Shown: positions 17,556 to 27,007 of the stretch, in pieces
How the letters are laid out: every line of letters starts with the position of its first letter
Position numbering within the stretch: the first letter of the stretch is position 1
Assembly (NCBI GenBank): GCA_965216905.1
Contig: OZ244213.1
Span: 62,001 to 126,000, forward strand
Length of the DNA: 64,000 nt
From: G965216905 sp965216905
GTDB taxonomy: Bacteria > Actinomycetota > Acidimicrobiia > Spongiisociales > ZC4RG35
Reading direction: 5' to 3'
The notes under the pieces: model-generated
What the model was told of the DNA's origin: nothing
Database searches by the model: none
Seen by the model: only the letters and a program-made list of their open reading frames with translations
Program-made: the position numbers and the translations under genes

Positions 17556-18707
17556 TCACAGGCCCAGCGATCGCCCGATGATCTCCTTCATGATCTCCGT
17601 GGTTCCGCCGTAGATCGTCTGCACCCGAGCATCGCGATAAGCCCGGGCGATCGGGTACTCCTCCATGTAGCCGTACCCGCCGAACATCTGGAGACAGGAG
17701 TCGATCACCCGCTTCTCCAACTCGGTGATCCACCACTTGGCCTTGGCCGCCTCCTCGGCGGTCAGCACCCCTTCGACCAGCGCCCCGACCTGGGCGGCCA
17801 TATAGGTCCACCCGATGTCGAGCTCGGTTCGCATCTCCGCCATCTGGTGCTTGATCGTCTGGAACGATCCGATCGGCGCACCGAACGCCTTCCGCTCCTT
17901 CACGTAGTCCAGGGTCCACCCGAAGGCTGCCTCGGCGTGTGCGATCGAACCCATCGCCAGCGACAGCCGTTCCTGGGGAAGATTGGCCACCAGGTACCGG
18001 AACCCTTCCCCTTCGGCTCCGAGCCGGTTCGCCACGGGAACCCGGGCATCGGCGAAGAACAGCTCGGCCGTGTCCTGGGCATGCAGACCGATCTTGTCGA
18101 GGTTTCGTCCACGGGTGAACCCTTCGGTGCCGTCCTCGACCACCAGCAGCGACATCCCGGCGTGCCGAAGGCTCGGGTCGGTCTTGACGGCCGTGACCAC
18201 GACATCGGAGTTGAGCCCGTTGGTGATGAAAGTCTTCTGTCCGTTCACCACGTAGTCGTCGCCGTCGCGAATGGCGGTGGTGGCGATTCCGGCGAGATCG
18301 GATCCGGCGACCGGTTCGGTCATTGCGATAGCCGCCATCAGTTCGCCCGAAGCCAGTCCGGGGAACCACCGGGCGCGCTGTTCGTCGTTGGCCAGACCGA
18401 GAAAGTACGGCAGACAGACGTCGTTGTGCAGCGTGATGCACATACCGGACGCCAGCGTGTCGGCGGCGCCCAACTCTTCGAGGATCACGGCGTTGAAGCG
18501 GAAGTCGTCCACGCCGCCGCCTCCGAACTCGTCGGGTATGGCCATTCCCAGCAGACCCTGGGCTCCGGCTGTCCGGAACATCGACTTGTCGACTCTCCCG
18601 GCCTGCTCCCAGGTGTCGCGATGGGGGACGATCTCACGTTCGATGAACGAGCGGACGGAGTCACGGAACAGCTCGTGTTCCTCGGAGTAGAGCGTGCGTC
18701 GTATCAC
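17556..18707 (-). CDS. Acyl-CoA dehydrogenase
   Basis: The 383-residue flavoenzyme has all three acyl-CoA dehydrogenase domains. Markers are AMTEPVAGSDLAGI and VNGQKTFITNG in the middle domain, ERKAFGAPIGSFQTIKHQMAEM, QMFGGYGYMEEYPIARAYRDARV and the C-terminal QTIYGGTTEIMKEIIGR, whose Glu is the usual catalytic base. It introduces a trans-2,3 double bond into acyl-CoA and passes electrons to ETF. GTG 18707 has TAGCGT eight bases upstream. It is the first gene of the pair with the SDR. Confidence 0.95.
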   Translation of the reverse strand: MIRRTLYSEEHELFRDSVRSFIEREIVPHRDTWEQAGRVDKSMFRTAGAQGLLGMAIPDEFGGGGVDDFRFNAVILEELGAADTLASGMCITLHNDVCLPYFLGLANDEQRARWFPGLASGELMAAIAMTEPVAGSDLAGIATTAIRDGDDYVVNGQKTFITNGLNSDVVVTAVKTDPSLRHAGMSLLVVEDGTEGFTRGRNLDKIGLHAQDTAELFFADARVPVANRLGAEGEGFRYLVANLPQERLSLAMGSIAHAEAAFGWTLDYVKERKAFGAPIGSFQTIKHQMAEMRTELDIGWTYMAAQVGALVEGVLTAEEAAKAKWWITELEKRVIDSCLQMFGGYGYMEEYPIARAYRDARVQTIYGGTTEIMKEIIGRSLGL

Positions 18708-18715
18708 GCCACCGA

Positions 18716-18721
18716 ACGCTA
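18716..18721 (-). promoter_or_regulatory. Putative -10 box (TAGCGT) of the acyl-CoA dehydrogenase
   Basis: TAGCGT on the minus strand ends eight bases before GTG 18707. Confidence 0.5.
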
Positions 18722-18831
18722 GTGCAGCGTCGACCGATGTCGGCGTGGCTCGGCTCGCCCGGTGTCGCCGAGCAACGACGAGGCCCTCGGGCGAGTCTCA
18801 AGAACCGCCTCGGGATGCCGAAGACTTGAGC

Positions 18832-20334
18832 ATGAGCCAGGTGCAGGCGTTGTTCGTAGACGCAGTGCCCGACGAGCATGCTGTCATGCGGGTGTTGGCC
18901 AATCGTGCGGGTCATCCATCGATCTCGATCACCTCCGTCGTCGACCACCAACAGGCGATGAAACTGGTCGGAGGCCACGACATCCTCCTGGTCGGGGATC
19001 ATGGCGACCGTCGCGACGGTCTGGATCTGATCGAGATGGTGGCCGAGTCCCATCCCGACGTGCCTTCCATCTACGTGATCGACGAGGAGGACGACGGCTC
19101 GACCAGAGCTGCCTTGCTGGCTGGAGCTTCGGACGTCGTCCCTCGCTCCATCCTGAGCCCCCAACTCCTCACGCGGTCGATCGCCTTCGCGCTGGAGCAC
19201 GCCGCCAGCACGCGTTGGATCACCGAACAGCGCAATCGAACCATGGCCCTCATCGAGGCGCTCCCCGACCTCGTCCTCCGATTGGACATCGACGGCGCCG
19301 TCGTCGGAACGCACGGGCGGCTGTCCGAAGCGCAGGCGGCCCAACCCAATCCCGGCCCGCCCGACCTCAGCGCACTGATCCCAGATCCGGCGCTCACCGA
19401 GACGCTCGCCGCAACTCGCCGAGCCGTCCATGAGCAGCGGCTGCAGTTGGTCGAATTCACGACGTGCGACGGTCTCGAGGTCGAAGCTCGAATCGCCCCG
19501 ATCAGAGGCTCAGAGGAAGCCGTGTTGTTGCTCCGCGACGTGACCGCACGCAACGCCCAGCGCCGGAAACTGGTGGCCACCATCGAATCGAAAGACGAGA
19601 TGCTGGCGGAGGTGGCACACGAGCTGCGCAGCCCGCTCTCTGCAGTGATCGGTTTCGCCCAGTTGCTGTCGAACGAGCGGGAGAACCTCTCGGACGAGGA
19701 CGTGCGCGAGATGCTGAATCGCATCCTCGTCCAGGCCAACGACATCCAGGGGATGGTTGAGGACCTGTTGACGGCGGCCCGTCATGACATCGGGCGGCTG
19801 GTCGTGGCGTCGGTGCGGACCAGCCTCAACGCCCAACTCTCTCAAGTGCTCGAGTCGCTGCCCGAGGATCAACTGGGAAGAATCACCTTCACTCGCGGCC
19901 ACGGCATCTGTATCGCCGACCCCAACCGGGTGAAACAGATCTGTCGCAACCTCGTCTCCAACGCCCTGCGGTACGGAGGACCGATCATCACCATCCACTC
20001 CGGCTCGGCCGGCGAAACGGTCTATCTGGATGTGATCGACAACGGACCGGGGGTCGCTCCGGACCGCCTGGACCACCTGTTCACCCGTTACGCCCCCGAC
20101 CCTCGAAACACCGACTCCGTCGGTCTTGGCCTGGCGCTCTCACGCGACCTCGCGCAGATGATGCAGGGCGATCTCGTCTATGAACGCATCGACGGACGAA
20201 CCTGCTTCCGGCTGTCACTCCCCGCCAGAATGTCCGCCGACCCGGGGTCGGCGGACGACTCAGGCGCCGGTGTACATCGCCTCGATGTCGGAGGCGTACT
20301 TCTCGAGGACGACACGCCGCTTCAGCTTCAGTGA
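18832..20334 (+). CDS. Sensor histidine kinase with degenerate receiver-like N-terminus
   Basis: The 500-residue soluble kinase has a receiver-like fold at about 1-125 without the usual phosphoacceptor pocket and a PAS-like region at about 135-245. A HisKA helix pair carries the phosphoacceptor His in EVAHELRSPLS (His about 263). An HATPase domain has NLVSNALRYGG, DNGPGV and GLGLALSR. No membrane helix is present, so it senses an internal cue. No response regulator is encoded nearby. ATG 18832 is used because the longer frame has no support. The final 75 bases overlap the end of the convergent acyl-CoA synthetase gene. Confidence 0.88.
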   Translation: MSQVQALFVDAVPDEHAVMRVLANRAGHPSISITSVVDHQQAMKLVGGHDILLVGDHGDRRDGLDLIEMVAESHPDVPSIYVIDEEDDGSTRAALLAGASDVVPRSILSPQLLTRSIAFALEHAASTRWITEQRNRTMALIEALPDLVLRLDIDGAVVGTHGRLSEAQAAQPNPGPPDLSALIPDPALTETLAATRRAVHEQRLQLVEFTTCDGLEVEARIAPIRGSEEAVLLLRDVTARNAQRRKLVATIESKDEMLAEVAHELRSPLSAVIGFAQLLSNERENLSDEDVREMLNRILVQANDIQGMVEDLLTAARHDIGRLVVASVRTSLNAQLSQVLESLPEDQLGRITFTRGHGICIADPNRVKQICRNLVSNALRYGGPIITIHSGSAGETVYLDVIDNGPGVAPDRLDHLFTRYAPDPRNTDSVGLGLALSRDLAQMMQGDLVYERIDGRTCFRLSLPARMSADPGSADDSGAGVHRLDVGGVLLEDDTPLQLQ

Positions 20335-22107
20335 GGGCGTGATCTCACCCGAGTCCGGCGTCCACTCGTCGGGAACGACATGGAACCGCTTGATCTGCTC
20401 CACCCGAGCCACGTGGCCGTTGGCCTCCTCCACGGCGCGCTCCACTTCGGCCACCACGGCCGGCTCGTTCGCAAACGCCGCCAGGTCGGTGAACGCCAAA
20501 CCGTTGCTCTCGGCCCACCCCGGCGCTTCTTCACCATCGAGGGCGATGACCATCGTCAGGAACTTTCGCTGGTCGCCGACCATGCAGGCCTGGGCGATGA
20601 GCGGATGGTTCTTCAGCGCAGTCTCGAGTTTGGCCGGGGCGATGTTCTTGCCGGCGGCCGTGATGATGATCTCTTTCTTCCGGCCGACGATCGACAGGTA
20701 TCCGTCCTCGATCTTCCCCAAGTCGCCAGAGTGCAGCCAGCCGTCGGCGTCGAATGACTCCGCCGTCGCCTCGGGAAGCTTGTAGTACCCGGCGGTGATC
20801 ACGCCGCCGCGCATGAGGACCTCACCGTCCTCGTCGAGCCGAACCTCGACGCCCGGGAGGGGCTTCCCCACGGTGCCGATCCGGTTGTCCGTCGGACGGT
20901 TGGTCGTGGCGGGGCCGGTCGTCTCGGACATCCCGTACAGCTCGGCCAGTGGGATCCCAACCGCGTTGAAGAACAGGATGAGATCACGGGTGATCGGAGC
21001 CGCGGCAGTGATCGACATGACCACCTCGTCGAGACCGAGCTGGGACCGCACCTTCGAGAACACCAGCCGGTCGAACGCCGTCGCTTTGAGCCGGTCGACG
21101 ATGCCGACCTTCTCGCCGCGCTGTTCCGCCTCGAGCACCGAGGTGTTGTGGGCCAGCGCCTTCATGATCAGGTCCCGCTTCTCGTTCTCCTCGAACCGGC
21201 CCAGCATGCGGGCGTGGAACTTCTCCCAAACCCGCGGCACGCCAACGAACAGGTGGGGTCGCGCCTGCTGGATGTACTCGAGGACCACTGCGAGGTCGGG
21301 GCAGTAGTAGACCTCGCCGACGACGAACATGCCGAAGTAATGCGTGGACATTCGCTCGGCGATGTGGGCCAGCGGCAGGTACGACACCATCTTGGGATGC
21401 GGCGGCAGACCGTCGACCACCCGCCGAACCGATTCGGCGGTCCACAGAACGTTGCGGTGGGTGATCACCACCCCCTTCGGAGTTCCGGTGGTGCCCGACG
21501 TGTAGATGAGCGTGGCGATCGTCTCCGGCTCGATGGTGGCCGTCGCGTCCCGGACCAGATCCGGGTTGGTGGCGATCGCCTCGGAGCCACGTTCCAACAG
21601 GTCGTCCCACGAGAGCACCCAATCGACCGTCGAGTAGTTCTCGGCCCCCTCCATCAGCACGACGTACCGGAGATGGGGCAGGCCTTCGCGAATCGCCTCC
21701 CAGTTCTTCATGAAGGAGAGATCTTCGAGGACGGCCACCTTGGCCTCGCAATTGTTGGCGATGTACTCGATCTGCTCGGACGTGAGCGTCGAATAGATCG
21801 TCACCCCGGTGGCGCCGGCGTGGATGGCCGCCAGGTCGGCGGTGGCGTGCTCGGGACGGTTCCCGGCCATGATGGCGACGAAGTCGCCGTGGCCGACGCC
21901 GAGGCTGGACAACCCGGCCGCCGCCTGGTGCACGACGTCCCGGTACCCCGACCACGTCAGCTGACGCCACGAGTCGGATTCCTTCCAATGGATGGCCGGG
22001 TGATCCGGGAAACGGTCGGCGTTGCGCGCCAAGATGTCGACGAGGGTCAACCCATCGACGACGGCATCGATCTCGCGCCTCTCATCCAGCGTTGCCTGCG
22101 ACGTCAT
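20260..22107 (-). CDS. Long-chain fatty acid-CoA ligase
   Basis: The 615-residue AMP-forming enzyme has the P-loop LIYTSGTTGTPKGVV (about 180-195), ELYGMSETTGP, the FACS motif region DGWLHSGDLG, and GRKKEIIITAAGKNIAP, whose final Lys region completes adenylation. The overall pattern matches FadD15-type long-chain acyl-CoA synthetases. It activates fatty acids to acyl-CoA at the membrane. I start it at ATG 22107, four bases after GAGGAGC. It follows the racemase gene by 13 bases and is the third gene of the operon that begins at 24421. Confidence 0.95.
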   Translation of the reverse strand: MTSQATLDERREIDAVVDGLTLVDILARNADRFPDHPAIHWKESDSWRQLTWSGYRDVVHQAAAGLSSLGVGHGDFVAIMAGNRPEHATADLAAIHAGATGVTIYSTLTSEQIEYIANNCEAKVAVLEDLSFMKNWEAIREGLPHLRYVVLMEGAENYSTVDWVLSWDDLLERGSEAIATNPDLVRDATATIEPETIATLIYTSGTTGTPKGVVITHRNVLWTAESVRRVVDGLPPHPKMVSYLPLAHIAERMSTHYFGMFVVGEVYYCPDLAVVLEYIQQARPHLFVGVPRVWEKFHARMLGRFEENEKRDLIMKALAHNTSVLEAEQRGEKVGIVDRLKATAFDRLVFSKVRSQLGLDEVVMSITAAAPITRDLILFFNAVGIPLAELYGMSETTGPATTNRPTDNRIGTVGKPLPGVEVRLDEDGEVLMRGGVITAGYYKLPEATAESFDADGWLHSGDLGKIEDGYLSIVGRKKEIIITAAGKNIAPAKLETALKNHPLIAQACMVGDQRKFLTMVIALDGEEAPGWAESNGLAFTDLAAFANEPAVVAEVERAVEEANGHVARVEQIKRFHVVPDEWTPDSGEITPSLKLKRRVVLEKYASDIEAMYTGA

Positions 22108-22120
22108 CATGCTCCTCGAC

Positions 22121-23257
22121 TCAGCGAACCACTCGGCGTTCCAGCAGTGTATCCACCTCCGGCTCCGTGTAATCGAGCTCGTTGAGAATCTCGGTCGAAT
22201 GCTCGCCGGGCGTCGGCGGGACTCCCGGCGACCCGGTGGGCGTGGCCGAGAAGCGCGGGGCCGGGCCAGGCTGCACTCGGCCGGCCACGTCGACGAACGT
22301 CTTCCGGACCCGGTTGTGGGGATGATCGGCCGCCTCGGCGACTCCGAGAACCGGCGTGACACAGACGTCGATGTCGGCGGTGAGCACCTCCCACTCGTTC
22401 CGGGTGCGGGAGGCGAAGACCTCCACGAACCGAGCCCGCATGTCGGACCAGCCCGACCGATCGAATTGGGCGCCGATGTCGGACGCGTCGAGCTCGAGCA
22501 CCTCGATCAGCCCCGCGAAGAACTGCGGCTCGAGCGCAGCCACGGCGACGAACCCTCCATCAGACGTCCGATACACGTCGTAGAACGGCGCACCGCCGTC
22601 CAACAGATTCGACCGCCGCCGCCCGACCCAGGCTCCTGCACCGGCCATGGCATGCAGCATGGTCGACAGGTGCGCCACACCGTCTACCATCGCCGCGTCG
22701 ACGACCTGACCACTCCCGGAGGCTCTCGCTTCGATCACGGCGGCCAACACCCCGACCGCAAGCAGCATCCCCCCACCGCCGAAGTCCGCCACCAGATTCA
22801 ACGGAGGGATGGGCCTTTCCTCGGTCCCGATAGTGGAGAGAACGCCCGACAACGCCAGATAGTTCAGGTCGTGCCCGGCGCGGCTGGCGAGCGCGCCGTC
22901 CTGGCCCCAGCCGGTCATCCTCCCGTAGACGAGTCGAGGGTTTCGATCGAGACAGATGTCCGGTCCCAGGCCGAGCCGCTCGACCACTCCGGGCCGGAAT
23001 CCCTCCACCAACACATCCGATCGCTCCACCATCCGCAGCACCACCTCGACCCCCGCGGGATGCTTCAAGTCGGCGGCGATGGAACGCTTGCCACGGTTGA
23101 GCAGGTCCTCGGAGGGCGGCACAGCCGACCACGCCGGATCCAGGCGGTCCACCCGGATCACGTCCGCTCCGAGATCGGCCAGCACCATGGTGCAGTACGG
23201 CGCCGGTCCGAGGCCCGCCAGCTCGACCACGCGCAATGAGGAGATGGGACCGGCCAT
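22121..23257 (-). CDS. CoA-transferase family III, alpha-methylacyl-CoA racemase-like
   Basis: The 378-residue protein has the family III N-terminus VVELAGLGPAPYCTMVLADLGADVIRVDR and the RGKRSIAADLK segment. The AMACR-like stretch GRMTGWGQDG, AGHDLNYLALSGVL, NLVADFGGGGM is intact. AMACR interconverts (2R)- and (2S)-methylacyl-CoA so that branched chains can enter beta-oxidation. A different CoA-transfer activity cannot be excluded. It starts three bases after the AI-2E transporter stop and precedes the acyl-CoA ligase. Together with the nearby dehydrogenases this suggests branched-lipid or sterol side-chain catabolism. Confidence 0.9.
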   Translation of the reverse strand: MAGPISSLRVVELAGLGPAPYCTMVLADLGADVIRVDRLDPAWSAVPPSEDLLNRGKRSIAADLKHPAGVEVVLRMVERSDVLVEGFRPGVVERLGLGPDICLDRNPRLVYGRMTGWGQDGALASRAGHDLNYLALSGVLSTIGTEERPIPPLNLVADFGGGGMLLAVGVLAAVIEARASGSGQVVDAAMVDGVAHLSTMLHAMAGAGAWVGRRRSNLLDGGAPFYDVYRTSDGGFVAVAALEPQFFAGLIEVLELDASDIGAQFDRSGWSDMRARFVEVFASRTRNEWEVLTADIDVCVTPVLGVAEAADHPHNRVRKTFVDVAGRVQPGPAPRFSATPTGSPGVPPTPGEHSTEILNELDYTEPEVDTLLERRVVR

Positions 23258-23260
23258 GGC

Positions 23261-24421
23261 TCAGATTCCGAAATCCTCTTCGGTGGCGGTGGGAGCGGTC
23301 GCCTGCACAGCCCGCTGATCCGCAACGGCTCCATCGGGCGGCGAGGCTGCCGATCCGTCGACGAGCTCATGCCGTGCCATGACGGTCGAGAGGAACGCCT
23401 GGATCGTCGCCGCCACGGGGAGGGCGAGGACCGCTCCGAGTCCCCCGAGGAGCGAGGCTCCCGCGATCACGGCCCCGAGGGAAACGGCGGGGTGCAGCGA
23501 CATCGAGCGCGCCGTGATCCGTGGCGCCACGAAGTAGTTCTCGACCTGCTGATAGACGATCAGCGCCACGATCACCCAGACCGCGGCGATCGGGCGGGAA
23601 CCGAGTGCCACCAGTACCGGAAGAAAGGCAGCGATGTAGGCACCGACCACGGGGACGAACTGGCTGACGACGCCAACCCAGATGGCGAGGGCAACCACGT
23701 ACGGCAGGCCCAACAACGCGAACACTCCGGCTGCAAAGCCGGCGGCCACGATCGCCAGTACCAGCCGCGAGTAGATGTACCCGCCCGTCTTCTCGACCGC
23801 GATCTCCCAGATGCGGAGAAGCTCCCGCTGTCTTGCCGCCGGAAGAAACGAGAGCACCGTCGACCGCATCCTCGGCGCGTCCGCCACCATGTAGAAGGCG
23901 AACAACCCAACGGTCACGAACATGAACACGCCACCGATCACCGTGTTCCCGATCGCCAGCACTCCGCCGGCCAGACGGGACCCCAACCGGGAGGCCAGCC
24001 CGCCGAGGTCCTCGACGCCACCGAGCACCTGATCGATGATCACCCCGGCATCGACGAAGTCCTGAGCCTCGACCCACCGTTCCAGTGAATCCGCATACCC
24101 CGGGAGCGCGTCGACCAACGCATCCGCCTGGGTCACGATGACGGGCACCAACGATGCAATGAATGCCACGATCGCCACGAAAGTGACGAGGAACACGAAG
24201 CCGGTGGCGATCCCTCGCCTCCAGCCCCGGCGTTCCAGGCGTTGCACCGCCGGTTCCAATGCGATGGCGGTGAACAGGGCGACGAAGATCATGACGATGA
24301 GGCTACGAAGCCGCCCCACCACCCATACGAGCGCGAAGACGCCGAGCAGCACGCCCGACACGGTCAACGCCGCCCGGGGGAGCCAGGGTGGTGCCTGACC
24401 GCTCGACGAGGTCGAATCCAT
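23261..24421 (-). CDS. AI-2E family transporter (PerM/DUF20)
   Basis: The 386-residue membrane protein has about eight hydrophobic segments and the family pattern: two N-terminal helices, a long extracytoplasmic helical region, then LGLPYVVALAIWVGVVSQFVPVVGAYIAAFLPVLVAL-type helices near residue 240-280. This family includes the autoinducer-2 exporter TqsA and Na+/H+ antiporters, so the substrate is open. ATG 24421 follows TACGCT by seven bases. It is the promoter-proximal gene of an operon with lipid genes, an association that could mean export of a lipid-derived compound. Confidence 0.9.
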   Translation of the reverse strand: MDSTSSSGQAPPWLPRAALTVSGVLLGVFALVWVVGRLRSLIVMIFVALFTAIALEPAVQRLERRGWRRGIATGFVFLVTFVAIVAFIASLVPVIVTQADALVDALPGYADSLERWVEAQDFVDAGVIIDQVLGGVEDLGGLASRLGSRLAGGVLAIGNTVIGGVFMFVTVGLFAFYMVADAPRMRSTVLSFLPAARQRELLRIWEIAVEKTGGYIYSRLVLAIVAAGFAAGVFALLGLPYVVALAIWVGVVSQFVPVVGAYIAAFLPVLVALGSRPIAAVWVIVALIVYQQVENYFVAPRITARSMSLHPAVSLGAVIAGASLLGGLGAVLALPVAATIQAFLSTVMARHELVDGSAASPPDGAVADQRAVQATAPTATEEDFGI

Positions 24422-24428
24422 CACCACG

Positions 24429-24434
24429 AGCGTA
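24429..24434 (-). promoter_or_regulatory. Putative -10 box (TACGCT) of the AI-2E transporter operon
   Basis: TACGCT on the minus strand ends seven bases before ATG 24421. A matching TACACT box serves malQ on the other strand, 46 bases away. Confidence 0.6.
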
Positions 24435-24480
24435 CCCAGGACCCAACCGACGAGCCCCACCGACGAGTCGCCGGTGTCTC

Positions 24481-24486
24481 TACACT
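24481..24486 (+). promoter_or_regulatory. Putative -10 box (TACACT) of malQ
   Basis: TACACT ends seven bases before GTG 24494, and no ribosome site lies between them, so the mRNA is probably leaderless. Confidence 0.6.
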
Positions 24487-24493
24487 CCCTGCC

Positions 24494-26017
24494 GTGTCTC
24501 GGTCGTCGGGGATCTTGTGCCACCCCACATCGCTCCCCGGACGCCTCGGCGCCGGATCGTTGGGTTCGAATGCCCGGCGCTTCGTCGACGCCCTCGCGTC
24601 GATGGAGCAGACCTGGTGGCAAATGCTTCCTATCGGCCCCACCGGCTACGGGGATTCGCCGTACCAGTCACCGTCGACCTTCGCCGGGAACGCACTACTG
24701 ATCGACCTGGAAGATCTGGCGGCGCTGGAACTTCTCCCCGCCACCGATTTGGCAAATCCTCCACCGTTTCCCCGCCGCCGAGTCGACTACGGATCGGTGC
24801 TGGCCTGGCGGCGGCCCCGTCTTCATCGCGCGGCGCATCACTTCACCGAACGAGCGACGGCAGATCTTCGGCGTGGTCGAGAGGCGTTCGTCGAGCGGCA
24901 CGGCACCACGTGGCTCGACGACTTCGCGGTGTTCATGGCACTCAAGCGCGCCAACGGGCTCAAGCCCTGGTGGGAGTGGGATCCCGACCTCGCCAACGCG
25001 GAACCGGATGCCTTGGCCAGGGTGCGCCGAGACATGGCCGACGACATCGACGCGATCATCACCGAGCAGTTCCTGGTCGACGACCAGTTCACCGCACTCC
25101 GCACCCATGCCGACCAGGTCGGAGTTCGGCTGATCGGCGACATCCCGATCTTCGTGGCACACGACTCCGCCGACGTATGGGCGAACCGCCGGCTCTTCCA
25201 TCTGGACGACACGGGCATGCCGACCTTCGTCGCGGGAGTTCCTCCCGACTACTTCTCGAAGACGGGGCAGCGGTGGGGCAACCCGCTCTACCGATGGGAA
25301 GAGCACGCGGCGGACGGCTTCACATGGTGGACGTCGCGTCTGGAGAGGGTCTTCGAGCTGTTCGACCTCGTTCGAGTCGACCACTTCCGCGGCTTCGCCG
25401 CGTCCTGGCATGTGCCGGCCGAGAGCCCCACCGCCATCGAGGGTGCGTGGGTCCCGGCACCGGGCACGGAGCTGTTCGACCACCTCGAATCGGTGTTCGG
25501 CACGCTGCCGGTCATCGCCGAGGACCTGGGCGTCATCACCGCCGATGTCGAAGCACTGCGCGATCGGTACGGCTTTCCGGGCATGAAGATCCTGCAATTC
25601 GGCTTCGGCACCGAGAGTGCCCACGCCCTCGATCAGTTCCGCCCGAACGTCGTCGCCTACACCGGCACCCACGACAACGACACCGCCATCGGCTGGTTCG
25701 AAGATCCGTCGCCCGAGCGGGTCGCCGAACGTCGGACCGCGCTGTCGGCATTGAACAGCGACGGCCGAGCGTTCCACTGGGATCTCATCGAAGCGGTCGC
25801 CGAGTCGGTAGCGGACACCGCGGTGTTCCCGTTGCAGGATCTGTTGGGACTCGGGTCCGAAGCCCGGATGAACCTCCCGGCGACGACCGAGGGAAATTGG
25901 CAGTGGCGGTTCGAATGGTCCCAGCTCGACAACGGGATCGTCGATCGGATGCGCCGCCTGACGATCGCCACCGGCCGATCCCCGGCCGGCACGGCCCGTC
26001 GCACCTCCGACGACTGA
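24494..26017 (+). CDS. malQ: 4-alpha-glucanotransferase
   Basis: The 507-residue GH77 enzyme (amylomaltase) transfers alpha-1,4-glucan segments between malto-oligosaccharides or glycogen. Family motifs are in order: SSGILCHPTSLPG (about 4-16), TWWQMLPIGPTGYGDSPYQS, IGDIPIFVAHDSADVWAN, VRVDHFRGF with the nucleophile Asp, PVIAEDLG with the acid/base Glu, and GTHDNDTAIGW. The length is normal for bacterial enzymes of this family. GTG 24494 is chosen because the family N-terminus begins there. It ends 23 bases from the convergent sseA gene. No other glycogen gene is in the window. Confidence 0.95.
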   Translation: MSRSSGILCHPTSLPGRLGAGSLGSNARRFVDALASMEQTWWQMLPIGPTGYGDSPYQSPSTFAGNALLIDLEDLAALELLPATDLANPPPFPRRRVDYGSVLAWRRPRLHRAAHHFTERATADLRRGREAFVERHGTTWLDDFAVFMALKRANGLKPWWEWDPDLANAEPDALARVRRDMADDIDAIITEQFLVDDQFTALRTHADQVGVRLIGDIPIFVAHDSADVWANRRLFHLDDTGMPTFVAGVPPDYFSKTGQRWGNPLYRWEEHAADGFTWWTSRLERVFELFDLVRVDHFRGFAASWHVPAESPTAIEGAWVPAPGTELFDHLESVFGTLPVIAEDLGVITADVEALRDRYGFPGMKILQFGFGTESAHALDQFRPNVVAYTGTHDNDTAIGWFEDPSPERVAERRTALSALNSDGRAFHWDLIEAVAESVADTAVFPLQDLLGLGSEARMNLPATTEGNWQWRFEWSQLDNGIVDRMRRLTIATGRSPAGTARRTSDD

Positions 26018-26040
26018 CGCTCAAGCGGCGACGTTTCCGA

Positions 26041-26916
26041 TCACCGCTCGATCGGCACTCGCACGGCGTTGCCGTATTCGGTCCAGGAGCCGTCGTAGTT
26101 CCGCACCCGTTCGTATCCCAGCAGGTGACTCAGGACGAACCAGGTATGGCTCGACCGCTCCCCGATCCGACAGTAGACCACGACATCGTCTCGAGGATCG
26201 ATGCCATGCTCGCCGGCATAGATCGCCCGCAGCTCGTCGGCGCCCCGAAACGTCCCGTCATCGTTGGCGGCCCGCTTCCAAGGGACGTTGGCGGCACCGG
26301 GGATGTGTCCACCCCGGAGCGCTCCCTCGTTCGGATAGTCCGGCATGTGGAGCCGCTCGCCCCGGAACTCCTCCGGCGACCGGACGTCCACGAGCGGTTT
26401 GCCGTCGGCGGCGTGCCGAACCGCATCGTCGATGAAGGCCCGGATGGGCTCGTCGCTGCGGGTTGGGATCGGATAGGTGCTCGGTGGCCGCACCGGGACA
26501 TCCGTGGTCATCGGACGGTCCTCCGAAACCCACTTCTGCCGACCGCCGTCGAGCAGCCGAAGGTCGGCATGACCAAACAGCGAGAACACCCACAGCGCGT
26601 ACGCCGCCCACCAGTTGAAGTTGTCCCCATAGAAGACCACAGTCGAATCCGGGCTGATCCCCTTCTCCTGCATCAACTCGGCGAAGGCACGCTCATCGAG
26701 ATAGTCACGCACCACCGGATCATTCAGGTCGGCGTGCCAGTCGATCTTCACTGCACCGGGGATGTGTCCCGTCTCGTAGAGCAAGATGTCCTCGTCCGAC
26801 TCGACCACGACGACCGCCGGATCGTCGAGATGGTCGGCCAGCCACTCGGTGCTGACGAGCATCTCCGGACGGGCGTATTGAGCGAACCGGGGGTGTGCGT
26901 CGACGGATGCGGCCAT
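26041..26916 (-). CDS. sseA: Thiosulfate/3-mercaptopyruvate sulfurtransferase
   Basis: The 291-residue protein consists of two rhodanese domains. The first (about 20-125) is structural; the second (about 160-285) carries the active-site loop YCRIGERSSHTW with catalytic Cys. It moves sulfane sulfur from thiosulfate or mercaptopyruvate to acceptors in the cytoplasm; actinobacterial paralogues prefer thiosulfate. ATG 26916 is preceded by AAGGAGAG. TAGAGT at 26948-26953 is a likely -10 box. It is divergent from sufE, a common pairing in sulfur metabolism. Confidence 0.95.
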   Translation of the reverse strand: MAASVDAHPRFAQYARPEMLVSTEWLADHLDDPAVVVVESDEDILLYETGHIPGAVKIDWHADLNDPVVRDYLDERAFAELMQEKGISPDSTVVFYGDNFNWWAAYALWVFSLFGHADLRLLDGGRQKWVSEDRPMTTDVPVRPPSTYPIPTRSDEPIRAFIDDAVRHAADGKPLVDVRSPEEFRGERLHMPDYPNEGALRGGHIPGAANVPWKRAANDDGTFRGADELRAIYAGEHGIDPRDDVVVYCRIGERSSHTWFVLSHLLGYERVRNYDGSWTEYGNAVRVPIER

Positions 26917-26947
26917 GCTCTCTCCTTCGCTCCCTTCACTCCCGTTC

Positions 26948-26953
26948 ACTCTA
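26948..26953 (-). promoter_or_regulatory. Putative -10 box (TAGAGT) of sseA
   Basis: TAGAGT on the minus strand lies about 31 bases before the sseA ATG, leaving a short leader that contains AAGGAGAG. Confidence 0.45.
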
Positions 26954-27007
26954 AACACCATGACCGTAGGAGAAATTCTCGGGGTCGATGTGCGGATGAA
27001 GAGCCGG

